DNA of 55,216 nucleotides, taken from contig JAJCYI010000046.1 in assembly GCA_029263015.1 (NCBI GenBank), forward strand, positions 1-55,216, written 5' to 3'. Of this stretch, positions 10,480 to 19,257 are shown piece after piece (the stretch's first letter is position 1; every line of letters starts with the position of its first letter). Below the pieces are notes generated by a model. It saw nothing but the letters and a program-made list of their open reading frames with translations. It ran no database searches and was not told the DNA's origin. The position numbers and the translations under genes are program-made. Origin of the DNA: Saprospiraceae bacterium. GTDB taxonomy: Bacteria; Bacteroidota; Bacteroidia; Chitinophagales; Saprospiraceae.

Positions 10480-10550
10480 TTGAGAATTATTCAGATTGCG
10501 TTTAGTTCTAAGCAACTGGTTTTAAGCTATTTATACTTCTAACGTTGCCC

Positions 10551-10583
10551 AAAGGTGACACCTTTCGAAAAGGTGTCACCTTT
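10551..10583 (+). terminator. Hairpin terminator after the TonB-dependent receptor
   Basis: A perfect 15-bp stem (10551-10565 with 10569-10583, AAAGGTGACACCTTT and its complement) has a 3-base loop and is followed by a short T/A-rich stretch. It lies about 70 bp past the receptor's stop codon. Confidence 0.65.
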
Positions 10584-10635
10584 ATTAATTTAGACAAATG
10601 CCCACAGGTTTCCAGCATTTGACGAGGATATGATC

Positions 10636-10699
10636 TGTGCAAATTCAAAATATATGTTGTGTAATTTCAAAATATATGTTGTGCAAATTCAAAATAAAA
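10636..10699. repeat. 22-bp tandem repeat, nearly three units, ahead of the DUF4143 ATPase
   Basis: Units at 10636-10657 and 10658-10679 differ at only two positions, and a partial third unit covers 10680-10699. Each begins TGTG, followed by AAATTC or AATTTC and an AAAATA core. The spacing is two helical turns, as in iterons or operator arrays. The array ends 25 bp before the ATPase start, so it may control that gene. Confidence 0.75.
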
Positions 10700-10724
10700 G
10701 CTATTTTGGCATAAAATATTTGCC

Positions 10725-11879
10725 ATGTCAATAGTCAAACGCCAGATTGAAAAGCCCATCCGGGCGCTCTTACCAAAGTACCCTATATTAGCGCTTACTG
10801 GACCAAGGCAGTCAGGAAAAACAACATTACTAAAGAACATTTTGCCAGATTACCGCTACGTTTCACTGGAAGATACCGACGAACGAAGCTTTGCCACAGA
10901 TGATCCTGCTGGGTTTTTGAGAAAATACAATTCCAAAGTTATTTTTGATGAGGTGCAGCGGACACCCAACTTGTTCTCCTACCTCCAAACCATAGCTGAC
11001 CAAAGTGGCCAGATGGGACAATTTGTCCTTTCAGGTTCACAGAATTTCCATCTAATGGATCGAATAACGCAAAGTCTCGCAGGACGGGTCGCTATTTTTA
11101 AATTATTGCCATTTGATTCTCTCGAACTAAAAAAGGAAAGTTTATTGCCCCCCGATTGGAAATCGATAATATTCAAAGGCTTTTACCCAGCCATATATGA
11201 CCGAGATCTCGACCCTTCTATTTTTCACACCAACTATCTTCAAACTTATATTGAGCGGGATGTGACTGATTTAACGAACATTCACGACCTGCGGCGCTTT
11301 CGCAATTTCATGGGCTTGTGTGCTGGGAGAACTGGGCAATTGCTTAACCTGAGCAACCTTGCCAATGAATGCAGCATTTCGCAACCTACGGCAAAATCGT
11401 GGTTGTCGGTATTGGAGAGCAGCTATATCATATTCCTGCTATCACCGTATTACGAAAACTTCAGCAAGCGACTCATAAAAACACCCAAGCTCTATTTTTA
11501 CGATGTCGGTTTAGCGGCTTTTCTCCTCGGCCTCCGACAACCAGAAGACCTCGACGACCAAGCACTCCTAGGTAGCCTGTTCAAGAATCTTGTCATTGCA
11601 GATATTTTGAAAAAAAACCTTCATCAGTACCAACTCCGGGACTACTGGTTTTGGAGGGACTCTCATGGCCACGAAGTTGATCTGCTGACCAAAAGAGGCA
11701 GCGGCTTTGATATTCTTGAAATCAAATCCACCCAGACCATCCTACCAAAAATGTTCAAAGGAATGGATTATTTTTCCGGCATCACAAAAGGAAGGGTAAA
11801 AAACAAAACGTTGATCTATGGAGGAGATGATAGTCATGATCGAACGGAATATATGGTAAGGAGTTGGAATGGGAATTGA
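10725..11879 (+). CDS. AAA ATPase with C-terminal DUF4143 and nuclease-like domain
   Basis: A 384-residue protein of the abundant bacterial/archaeal 'ATPase + DUF4143' family, whose cellular role is unsettled. The Walker A motif is GPRQSGKTT (residues 26-34), Walker B is KVIFDEVQR (D75, E76), and a sensor-like VLSGSQNF follows. The winged-helix-like middle contains SQPTAKSWL. The C-terminus shows a PD-(D/E)xK-like arrangement: D319 in HEVDLL, then E332 and K334 in ILEIKST. A decayed paralogue lies about 13 kb away (25100-25565). The gene has a tandem-repeat leader and converges with the ORF6N gene, with only 4 bp between the stops. Families like this often move between strains; whether this one belongs to a mobile unit is not visible. 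Confidence 0.88.
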   Translation: MSIVKRQIEKPIRALLPKYPILALTGPRQSGKTTLLKNILPDYRYVSLEDTDERSFATDDPAGFLRKYNSKVIFDEVQRTPNLFSYLQTIADQSGQMGQFVLSGSQNFHLMDRITQSLAGRVAIFKLLPFDSLELKKESLLPPDWKSIIFKGFYPAIYDRDLDPSIFHTNYLQTYIERDVTDLTNIHDLRRFRNFMGLCAGRTGQLLNLSNLANECSISQPTAKSWLSVLESSYIIFLLSPYYENFSKRLIKTPKLYFYDVGLAAFLLGLRQPEDLDDQALLGSLFKNLVIADILKKNLHQYQLRDYWFWRDSHGHEVDLLTKRGSGFDILEIKSTQTILPKMFKGMDYFSGITKGRVKNKTLIYGGDDSHDRTEYMVRSWNGN

Positions 11880-11883
11880 GTCA

Positions 11884-12405
11884 TCACCCCCCCTCCTTGC
11901 TTTTAAACCCTATCTGCTTCCGCTCCTCCCCGCCTGATTTCACGAAGCGCCGAAGGACTTTCAGAATGCCGTCAATTTTTCCACCTTGTTCCTCGAATTG
12001 CCCTTCCAATTCTGTCAGGCGGTGTTCCAATTCCTTGTACAAACCGACCACATTACGCATTTGCACAAATGCTTTGACGACGAAGATACTGGCCTGCACG
12101 GCAGCGTCGGTATTGAGTACGCTGGCGGCCATGACGGCGCCGTGTTCAGTGAAAGCGTAAGGCGGGTAACGGCGACCACCCCAACTTGAGGTTGCAAATT
12201 GCAACCTCAAGTTTTCAAACTCTTCTTCCGTAAGTTGAAACATAAATGCAGAGGGGAATCGTTGAATATTCCGTTTTACTTGTTGGTTTAGACGTTTTGT
12301 CGTTACGCCATATACTTCAGCCAGATCAGCGTCCAACATGACCCGCTGGCCTCGGATGAGATAAATCTGGGAGATAAAATTTTCAGAATTGGCGAGTTCT
12401 TCCAT
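11884..12405 (-). CDS. ORF6N-domain protein
   Basis: The N-terminal domain (from about residue 8: IYLIRGQRVMLDADLAEVYGV, then LNQQVKRNIQRFP and FMFQLTEEEF) is the ORF6N domain known from phage antirepressor-like and Bacteroidota DNA-binding proteins. A GGRRYPPYAFTEHG segment follows, and the C-terminus is a coiled-coil-like region with a basic tail. The start at 12405 (MEELANSENF) is preferred over an in-frame ATG at 12450 because homology begins there; this gives 173 residues. DNA binding is inferred from the domain. It is a lone gene convergent with the DUF4143 ATPase, with no phage structural genes nearby. Confidence 0.85.
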   Translation of the reverse strand: MEELANSENFISQIYLIRGQRVMLDADLAEVYGVTTKRLNQQVKRNIQRFPSAFMFQLTEEEFENLRLQFATSSWGGRRYPPYAFTEHGAVMAASVLNTDAAVQASIFVVKAFVQMRNVVGLYKELEHRLTELEGQFEEQGGKIDGILKVLRRFVKSGGEERKQIGFKSKEGG

Positions 12406-12667
12406 GTTTGGTTTTTTGATGGTGGTGCAAGGTAAGAATGTCTTCGTCAAAATGAAAATGAAAAATTAACTCTTTGCCACAAGGTTCCTGTCCTATATCT
12501 TTTCAATTCGACTACCCTCAAGCCCTGCCAAACTTGCTGTTCCATTTTGCAATTCTCACAAAAAAGGTGACAAAAGTCACCCCGTTTTTGGTCAAAAATC
12601 ATCAATCTCCGCTTCCAATCTGACGACGTTTACATTCCTTTTTCACCAAAATAAAAAAACGGAATCT

Positions 12668-13837
12668 ATGGCGTTTTATCAACGGGCAGGGGCCATTCCC
12701 CGCAAAAGACATGTACAGTACAAAAATGAAAACGGCGGCTTGTTTTCAGAAGAACTTGTAGGTACAGAAGGATTTGCTGGCGTCTCTTCATTGGTCTATC
12801 ACCGTTACCCACCTACCCTTGTAAAAGAAACTGAAGAGCCATATTCAGTGGAACCAGAAATCGCAATCACAAAAAATTTAAAGAACCTGAGTTTCAAAGG
12901 GTTCAACATCAGCCCCGCCGATGATTACCTGGAAAGTAGGAAGGTGCTCTTTGTGAACAACGACCTTCACATTGGGCTGGCAGCTCCCCGCCAAAGTATG
13001 GAGGATTGGTTTTTTAAAAATGCAGATGCTGACGAGATGATTTTTGTCCATGCAGGCTCCGGCCAGTTAAAAACCATATTTGGTACAATTGATTTTGAAT
13101 ATGGTGATTACCTCGTCATTCCAAGGGGCACGATCTATCAAATGGTATTTGATTCGGCAGATAACCGCCTGCTGATCGTCGAATCCTTTAGCCCAGTCGA
13201 AACACCCAAAAGATACCGCAACCAATACGGTCAGTTAATGGAGCACTCCCCGTTTTGCGAAAGGGATTTCAAACTCCCCTCAAACCTAGAAACCTACGAT
13301 GAAAAAGGGGATTTTAAAGTCAAGATAAAAAAACAAGGACTGATCTATCCATACATTTATGGAACACACCCGTTTGATGCGGTTGGCTGGGATGGCTGCT
13401 TTTATCCTTATGCCATTTCCATTTTTGATTTTGAACCCCTCACCGGGCGCATCCACATGCCACCCCCAATCCACCAGCAGTTTGAGGGAAATAATTTTGT
13501 TATCTGCTCATTCGTGCCACGCCTGTACGACTACCATCCTGACGCTATCCCTGCACCCTACCATCACAGCAATATTGATTCCGACGAACTCCTCTATTAC
13601 GTAGATGGTGATTTTATGAGCCGCAACAACATCCAAAAAGGACAGATAACACTCCATCCCGGCGGCATCCCACATGGGCCTCACCCCGGCGCGATAGAAC
13701 GGAGTATTGGGCAAGCTGGAACGGAAGAACTGGCCGTAATGATTGATCCCTTTAATCCTGTTATGATAACCAAAGAGGCCATGAAAATTGAAGTCCCAGA
13801 ATATTATAAAGCTTGGATTGAAGAACCTGTTTTTTAA
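12668..13837 (+). CDS. hmgA: Homogentisate 1,2-dioxygenase
   Basis: It opens the aromatic ring of homogentisate to maleylacetoacetate in tyrosine/phenylalanine degradation, using non-heme iron. The 389-residue protein has the cupin core and the C-terminal metal site PYHHSNIDSDE (H300 and E307 are the likely ligands) with the third ligand H336 in PHGPHPG. This matches the His-Glu-His arrangement of the family with a one-residue insertion between the first two ligands, and the protein is shorter than the roughly 430-residue proteobacterial and animal enzymes. It is the first gene of a plus-strand run; the hppD gene that makes its substrate starts 33 bp downstream. Fumarylacetoacetase and maleylacetoacetate isomerase are not in the window. 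Confidence 0.88.
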   Translation: MAFYQRAGAIPRKRHVQYKNENGGLFSEELVGTEGFAGVSSLVYHRYPPTLVKETEEPYSVEPEIAITKNLKNLSFKGFNISPADDYLESRKVLFVNNDLHIGLAAPRQSMEDWFFKNADADEMIFVHAGSGQLKTIFGTIDFEYGDYLVIPRGTIYQMVFDSADNRLLIVESFSPVETPKRYRNQYGQLMEHSPFCERDFKLPSNLETYDEKGDFKVKIKKQGLIYPYIYGTHPFDAVGWDGCFYPYAISIFDFEPLTGRIHMPPPIHQQFEGNNFVICSFVPRLYDYHPDAIPAPYHHSNIDSDELLYYVDGDFMSRNNIQKGQITLHPGGIPHGPHPGAIERSIGQAGTEELAVMIDPFNPVMITKEAMKIEVPEYYKAWIEEPVF

Positions 13838-13870
13838 AATTGAGAAATTAGAAATTAGAAAGCTAAAAAA

Positions 13871-15019
13871 ATGGAATTAACAGGAATTAAGAATTATGAT
13901 TATTCGCTGGAAAAAATATTTCCCGATGCGAAAGATTTCCTACCTCTATTGGGGACCGATTATGTTGAATTATATGTGGGTAATGCAAAACAGTCTGCAC
14001 ATTTTTATAAAACAGCATTTGGATTTCAATCGCTCGCATATGCTGGTTTGGAAACAGGAGTGACTGACCGGACTTCTTATGTGTTGCAACAAGATAAAAT
14101 CCGCCTTGTGCTGACCACGCCCCTCCATTCAGATTCTGCAATAGCTGAACATATAAAAAAACATGGCGACGGCGTAAAAGTAATTGCCCTGTGGGTAGAA
14201 GATGCAAGCAAAGCTTTTGAGGAAACGGTAAAAAGGGGCGCCCGTCCATATTTTGAACCAATGGTGGAAAAAGACAAATATGGCGAAGTGGTGCGCTCAG
14301 GAATACACACTTACGGCGACACGGTTCACATTTTTGTAGAACGAAAAAATTACAATGGCATATTTCTGCCCGGATATAAAAAATGGGAATCAGCGTATAA
14401 CCCAACCCCGATAGGATTAAAATATATTGACCACATGGTAGGAAATGTAGGTTGGGGTGAAATGAACAAATGGGCAGCGTTTTACGCAGAAGTTATGGGT
14501 TTTGCCAACCTGATCACTTTCGATGACAAAGATATTTCCACGCAATATACGGCCCTGATGAGTAAGGTAATGACCAATGGAAACGGCAGAATAAAATTCC
14601 CCATAAATGAACCTGCTAAAGGAAAGAAAAAATCACAGATCGAAGAATACATTGACTTTTATGGAGGTGCAGGTTGCCAGCATATTGCAGTAGCTACCAA
14701 TAATATTATTCATACAGTCAGTGAAATGCGGAAACGTGGTGTTGAATTTCTTTTTGTGCCTGGTTCCTATTATGACACCGTTTTAGATAGAGTAGGAAAT
14801 ATCGAGGAAGAATTAAAAATTTTAAAAGAATTAGGCATCATGGTTGACCGCGACGACGAAGGTTATTTGTTGCAAATATTTACTAAACCAGTGGAAGACC
14901 GGCCAACCATGTTTTTTGAAATCATACAACGAAAAGGTGCTCAATCTTTTGGAAAAGGAAATTTCAAAGCATTGTTCGAATCCATCGAAGCCGAGCAGGC
15001 CAGAAGGGGTACTTTGTGA
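13871..15019 (+). CDS. hppD: 4-hydroxyphenylpyruvate dioxygenase
   Basis: It converts 4-hydroxyphenylpyruvate and oxygen to homogentisate, the substrate of the upstream hmgA product. The 382-residue protein has two vicinal-oxygen-chelate domains. The facial triad is visible as H188 (YIDHMVGNV), H271 (CQHIAVATN) and E350 (FFEIIQRKG). The C-terminal helix that gates the active site (GKGNFKALFESIE) is present. The gene sits between hmgA and haaO with short gaps, which supports one transcript. A four-copy 7-bp tandem repeat starts on its stop codon. Confidence 0.95.
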   Translation: MELTGIKNYDYSLEKIFPDAKDFLPLLGTDYVELYVGNAKQSAHFYKTAFGFQSLAYAGLETGVTDRTSYVLQQDKIRLVLTTPLHSDSAIAEHIKKHGDGVKVIALWVEDASKAFEETVKRGARPYFEPMVEKDKYGEVVRSGIHTYGDTVHIFVERKNYNGIFLPGYKKWESAYNPTPIGLKYIDHMVGNVGWGEMNKWAAFYAEVMGFANLITFDDKDISTQYTALMSKVMTNGNGRIKFPINEPAKGKKKSQIEEYIDFYGGAGCQHIAVATNNIIHTVSEMRKRGVEFLFVPGSYYDTVLDRVGNIEEELKILKELGIMVDRDDEGYLLQIFTKPVEDRPTMFFEIIQRKGAQSFGKGNFKALFESIEAEQARRGTL

Positions 15020-15046
15020 ATTATCAATTATCAATTATCAATTATC
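15019..15046. repeat. 7-bp tandem repeat (AATTATC x4) between hppD and haaO
   Basis: Four exact copies of AATTATC run from 15019 to 15046, from the hppD stop to 12 bp before the haaO ATG. Such tracts change length by slippage, so the spacer, and possibly haaO translation, could vary between strains. Confidence 0.8.
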
Positions 15047-15058
15047 AATTAAATAAAA

Positions 15059-15586
15059 ATGCTGCCTCCTATTAATTTTAAAAAATGGATTGACGAAAAC
15101 CGGCATTTATTAAAACCACCGGTCGGAAACCAGGTCATTTACAAAGACACAGAATTTATCGTAATGGTCGTTGGTGGACCAAACGCCCGCAAGGATTTTC
15201 ACTATAATGAGGGGGAGGAATTTTTCTATCAAGTAGAAGGGGACATGACACTTCCCATTATCGAAAATGGGAAAGTCAGGAATGTAGAAATAAAAGAAGG
15301 CGAAATATTTTTGCTTCCCCCACGTGTGCCTCACTCCCCGCAAAGAGGCCCTGATACAATTGGCCTGGTAATAGAAAGACAGCGAAAAGACGATGAATTA
15401 GATGCCTGTATATGGTATTGTGAAAAATGCAATACTGAATTACACAGAGCTGAATTTCATTTAGGCGACATTGTAACCCAGTTGTCCAAATTGCTGGAAG
15501 AATTTTATTCCGATGAATCAATGAGAACTTGCACTAATTGCGGTTCAATCATGGAAGTCCCTCAACTGAAAACGGCAACAATTTAA
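15059..15586 (+). CDS. haaO: 3-hydroxyanthranilate 3,4-dioxygenase
   Basis: It cleaves 3-hydroxyanthranilate to the semialdehyde that cyclises to quinolinate, linking tryptophan breakdown to NAD synthesis. The 175-residue cupin has iron ligands H48 and E54 in HYNEGEEFFY and H92 in PPRVPHSPQ, spaced as in characterised enzymes. The bacterial-type C-terminal rubredoxin-like site is present: C121/C124 (CEKC) and C158/C161 (CTNC). The next gene, kmo, begins one base after the stop, so the two are probably co-translated. Confidence 0.95.
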   Translation: MLPPINFKKWIDENRHLLKPPVGNQVIYKDTEFIVMVVGGPNARKDFHYNEGEEFFYQVEGDMTLPIIENGKVRNVEIKEGEIFLLPPRVPHSPQRGPDTIGLVIERQRKDDELDACIWYCEKCNTELHRAEFHLGDIVTQLSKLLEEFYSDESMRTCTNCGSIMEVPQLKTATI

Positions 15587-15587
15587 A

Positions 15588-16943
15588 ATGAAAACCGCAA
15601 CAATCATCGGTGCCGGCCTGGTCGGTTCTTTATGGGCAGTATATCTCTCCAATGCAGGGTATAAAGTAACTGTTTTTGAAAGAAAATCGGATATAAGAAA
15701 AGCAGAAATAAAAGCTGGGAAATCAATCAACCTTGCACTGTCGAACCGCGGGTGGAAAGCACTCGATGAAGTAGGCGTAGGAGATGAAATAAGGGAAATT
15801 GCTATTCCCATGTACGGGAGAATCATACATGATCCGTTGGGAAACCTAAATTACCAGCCATATGGACAGGAAGGCCAAGCTATATATTCTGTTTCGAGAG
15901 GCGGCATCAATGCCAAGATGATGACCATCGCCGAAGAAGCTGGTGACACGGTAATAAAGTACAATGAAAAATGCTATGATGTTGACCTGGAAAATGGAAT
16001 TGTTTATTTGGAAAATAGTCTAACAGGAAAAAAAACAACGACTCAATCCGATGTTGTTTTTGGTACGGATGGTGCTTTTTCTGCGGTGCGGTATAATGCG
16101 ATGCAAAAACGTGACCGCTTTGATTACAGCCAGCAATATATTGAGGATGGATACCGTGAAATACTATTGCCCGCCAATTCTGATGGTTCTTATAAGCTGA
16201 AAAAAAATGTACTACATATATGGGCGAGAGAAAGATTTATGCTAATTGCACTTCCCAATGAGGGTGGATCATTCACCTGTACTTTATTTATGCCTTTTAA
16301 AGGGGAGGAAAATTCTTTTGAAAATTTAACAAGCAAAAAACAGGTCGATCATTTTTTCAAGAATACTTTCCCGGATTTTTATGAATTAATGCCTAATATA
16401 GCAGATGCTTGGGAAGACCATCCATTGTCTTCACTGGCACTCATCAGGTGCTTCCCGTGGACATATGGCAAAGTAGCGCTGATGGGTGATGCCGCCCATG
16501 CAACCGTTCCATTTTACGGGCAAGGCATGAATTGTGGTTTTGAAGATTGTTCCGCCTTATGGAATTTAATGAAGGAACATGGTTCGGACTGGAAAACAAT
16601 TTTTCCAATATATCAATCCATCCGTAAACCCAACGGCGATGCTATGCAGGATTTGTCCCTTCATAATTATTTAGTAATGAGGGACTATGTTACGGATCCG
16701 AGTTTTTTATTGCAGAAAAAACTGGAAAGAAGAATCCAGCAATTATATCCAGACAAATACATGCCGCTTTATTCCATGGTAACATTTAGTCAACTTCCAT
16801 ACGCCGAGGCGTTTAAGAAGGGCGAAGAACAAAATAAAAAATTAAAAAACATCATGTTGCGCCATGATGTCGTAAAATTATTTGAAAACGAAAAAATAGA
16901 CGACTTGATTCATCAGATTTTTGGATCTGAAGTTCATGCATAA
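15588..16943 (+). CDS. kmo: Kynurenine 3-monooxygenase
   Basis: This FAD-dependent hydroxylase turns L-kynurenine into 3-hydroxykynurenine. The N-terminal dinucleotide fold is clear (IIGAGLVGSLWAVYL followed by VTVFERK). The second flavin motif is GDAAHATVPFYGQGMN (D301), and the NCGFEDC stretch of KMO follows. Length (451 residues) is normal. The C-terminal region has little hydrophobic anchoring, unlike the mitochondrial enzymes. It lies one base after haaO and 87 bp before kynA. Kynureninase, which should act between KMO and HaaO, is absent from the window. Confidence 0.93.
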   Translation: MKTATIIGAGLVGSLWAVYLSNAGYKVTVFERKSDIRKAEIKAGKSINLALSNRGWKALDEVGVGDEIREIAIPMYGRIIHDPLGNLNYQPYGQEGQAIYSVSRGGINAKMMTIAEEAGDTVIKYNEKCYDVDLENGIVYLENSLTGKKTTTQSDVVFGTDGAFSAVRYNAMQKRDRFDYSQQYIEDGYREILLPANSDGSYKLKKNVLHIWARERFMLIALPNEGGSFTCTLFMPFKGEENSFENLTSKKQVDHFFKNTFPDFYELMPNIADAWEDHPLSSLALIRCFPWTYGKVALMGDAAHATVPFYGQGMNCGFEDCSALWNLMKEHGSDWKTIFPIYQSIRKPNGDAMQDLSLHNYLVMRDYVTDPSFLLQKKLERRIQQLYPDKYMPLYSMVTFSQLPYAEAFKKGEEQNKKLKNIMLRHDVVKLFENEKIDDLIHQIFGSEVHA

Positions 16944-16979
16944 CACTTTATTCAGGAGGTAATTTCAAGTTACTTCAAT

Positions 16980-17008
16980 TTAGGAGGTAACTTGAAGTTA
17001 CCTCCTAA
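16980..17008. promoter_or_regulatory. Strong hairpin in the kmo-kynA spacer
   Basis: A perfect 13-bp stem (TTAGGAGGTAACT paired with its complement, 16980-16992 with 16996-17008) has a 3-base loop. A decayed copy of the same AGGAGGTAA...TTACTTC arrangement lies just before it at 16953-16976. No T tract follows, so an mRNA processing or attenuation role is as likely as termination. The AGGAGGT in the stem resembles a Shine-Dalgarno core but lies about 45 bp from the kynA start. Confidence 0.6.
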
Positions 17009-17030
17009 ATTATCTACTTAAAACAAGATC

Positions 17031-17981
17031 ATGGTTTTAACAGAAAATACCGTACTCGACAGAATAAAAGAAAAATATGAAGCCATTGGGCAAGATCCTG
17101 ACACTCATTTGGAAGGTCTCGTCTGGAGCAAGCCCATGAATTATTGGGATTACATTCACACGGACGCATTGCTGAGCCTGCAAATACAGCGCACTACCCT
17201 ACCCGATGAAATGGTATTTATCATGTACCATCAAATAAACGAGCTTATTTTTAAAATGATATTATGGGAAATTGAGCAGGTCTCAGTAAATGAACATTTA
17301 TCTGCTGCCTTTTTCTCTTCCCGGCTCATGCGCATCAGCCGATATTTCGACATGCTCTCGGAGTCATTTAACATCATGGGAGATGGCATGGAAGTCTCGC
17401 AATACATGAAATTCAGGAACACCCTGACCCCCGCAAGTGGATTTCAAAGCGCACAATATAGGGTGATTGAATTCTGCTCAACAGAATTGATAAACCTTAT
17501 AGATTACCGCTTCCGTGCGACCATCGATCAGGATACACCTTATGAACATGCTTTCGAACATTTATACTGGCAGGCAGCAGGTAAGGATCATGCAACCGGA
17601 GAAAAAAACACGTTGATGAAATTATTTGAAGAAAGATACAAAGGCGAGTTTTTACAAAAAATGAAAGAATACAATGTTATAAACCTTTGGACAAAATTTA
17701 AAGATTTGCCTGATAGTGATAAGCAAAACATAGAATTATTAAACGCCATGCGGCATTACGACCATACAGTAAATGTGTCGTGGGTGATGGCGCATTATTG
17801 GGCCGCAGAAAAATATTTGGAAAGTGGTGAAGAAACAGCAGAGGCAACTGGTGGCTCAGATTGGAAAAAATATATGCACCCACGTTACCAGCGACGAATT
17901 TTCTTCCCTGATCTGTGGTCAAAAGAAGAACTCGACAATTGGGGCATCTCTAATTTGGATGGCTATAAGGTGCTATCATAA
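17031..17981 (+). CDS. kynA: Tryptophan 2,3-dioxygenase
   Basis: This heme enzyme performs the first step of the kynurenine pathway, tryptophan to N-formylkynurenine. The 316-residue protein carries the family motif MYHQINELIFKM with the substrate-site His (H67), the FRNTLTPASGFQS segment, and a candidate proximal heme His, H255, in MAHYWAAEKYL. ATGGSDWKKYM matches the conserved Gly/Thr-rich loop. It completes a run of five ring-cleaving or hydroxylating enzymes on the plus strand. The desaturase gene starts 103 bp downstream. Confidence 0.93.
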   Translation: MVLTENTVLDRIKEKYEAIGQDPDTHLEGLVWSKPMNYWDYIHTDALLSLQIQRTTLPDEMVFIMYHQINELIFKMILWEIEQVSVNEHLSAAFFSSRLMRISRYFDMLSESFNIMGDGMEVSQYMKFRNTLTPASGFQSAQYRVIEFCSTELINLIDYRFRATIDQDTPYEHAFEHLYWQAAGKDHATGEKNTLMKLFEERYKGEFLQKMKEYNVINLWTKFKDLPDSDKQNIELLNAMRHYDHTVNVSWVMAHYWAAEKYLESGEETAEATGGSDWKKYMHPRYQRRIFFPDLWSKEELDNWGISNLDGYKVLS

Positions 17982-18084
17982 TTATTGATCCTCATTAACT
18001 TTATACAATTAGGGTTAATCGTATGGCAGAAGTAGTTGAGAAAGAATATATCTCCACCGCTTCAACCATCTCAACTTAAACACT

Positions 18085-19257
18085 ATGTTTGGTTCAACAA
18101 CAGGTAGCCAGGTAATAAAATTTAAAGGGAATAAAGAAAAGAATGATTTCGCCAAGGTATTGGTGAAAAAATTCCAACAATATTTTAAAGAAAACAACCT
18201 TACACCATATGCAACACCTGCAATGTGGTTAAAAGCGTTTACCGCCTTGTCATCCTGGATATTGGTATATAGTTTCGTCATGTCCGATGTCTTGAGTAAT
18301 TTACCAACTGGCTGGTATTACTTTTCGTTGATTGCTGCTTTTACACTATTGGGGTTTACCAATATTTTTATTGCTTTCGCCATTTCCCACGACGCAGCTC
18401 ATGGGGCTTTTTCCAAAAAGAAGTGGATCAATAAAATAATGGGACTTACTTTTAATTTTACAGGTGGGAATATTTATTTATTGACAAAAATACATGGCAC
18501 CCACCATTTGTTTGCCAATATACATGGTATCGATCCACAAATGGAGAGCCACGGTCTGTTGCGAAACACACCGTATGAAAAATACCTGCAAAAACACAAG
18601 TATCAACATCTCTATGTTGTGCTGATTTATGCTTTGGCATATCTACATTGGGTGGTGATCAAAGATTTTAAATGGATGTTTTTTGAAAAACACATTGGAA
18701 ATGAAAAAGACATCAAACACCCTCTAAGTGAATATTTCATCCTGGTGTTTTTTAAAATATTGTACTTCACTTTAAATCTGGCATTACCGCTTATTTTTCT
18801 GGCTGCACCGACATGGGTCATTATCACAGGGTTTGTCATGATCCATGTTTTTCCAGGGATGGCATTTGCGCTTATTTTCCAAGCCAATCATGTATTTGAA
18901 GGTACGAATTATCCAGTCCCAAATAATGAGGGGCAAATAGCAAACAATTATGCAATCCACACTTTGGAGACAACTTTGGATTTTGCCAGAAAAAACAAAT
19001 TGGCAACATTCCTTATGGGCGGCATAAATGTCCATGCAGTTCACCATATGTTTCCACAGTATTGCCATATACACAATAATGCATTAACCGAAATCTTAAT
19101 TGAGACCTGTGGAGAATATGGATTGAAATACAACGAAGTGCCGACTTTTTCCAAAGCTGTCCGAATCCACTTTTCCATGCTAAAACGATTGAGTAAACCT
19201 GACGCCAATGTCACGGCCTACGATCAAAGGCATGCAAATATTTTCCAAATTCAATGA
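18085..19257 (+). CDS. Membrane fatty-acid (acyl lipid/CoA) desaturase
   Basis: An integral-membrane di-iron enzyme predicted to insert a double bond in an acyl chain. All three histidine boxes are intact: H102-x3-H106 (HDAAH), H137-x2-HH141 (HGTHH) and H317-x2-HH321 (HAVHH). Four or so hydrophobic segments lie between them (around 50-70, 85-105, 165-185, 225-265). The spacing fits the FADS/linoleoyl-CoA-desaturase-like group, but the third box begins with H rather than the Q of front-end desaturases, so regiospecificity is open. Its TGA stop overlaps the ATG of the next gene (ATGA), which implies translational coupling with that unknown protein. Confidence 0.88.
   Translation: MFGSTTGSQVIKFKGNKEKNDFAKVLVKKFQQYFKENNLTPYATPAMWLKAFTALSSWILVYSFVMSDVLSNLPTGWYYFSLIAAFTLLGFTNIFIAFAISHDAAHGAFSKKKWINKIMGLTFNFTGGNIYLLTKIHGTHHLFANIHGIDPQMESHGLLRNTPYEKYLQKHKYQHLYVVLIYALAYLHWVVIKDFKWMFFEKHIGNEKDIKHPLSEYFILVFFKILYFTLNLALPLIFLAAPTWVIITGFVMIHVFPGMAFALIFQANHVFEGTNYPVPNNEGQIANNYAIHTLETTLDFARKNKLATFLMGGINVHAVHHMFPQYCHIHNNALTEILIETCGEYGLKYNEVPTFSKAVRIHFSMLKRLSKPDANVTAYDQRHANIFQIQ

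Noticed and set aside
11884-12405. ORF6N protein as evidence of a prophage
   Set aside because: ORF6N proteins are common as lone chromosomal genes in Bacteroidota, and no integrase, structural or lysis genes are nearby.
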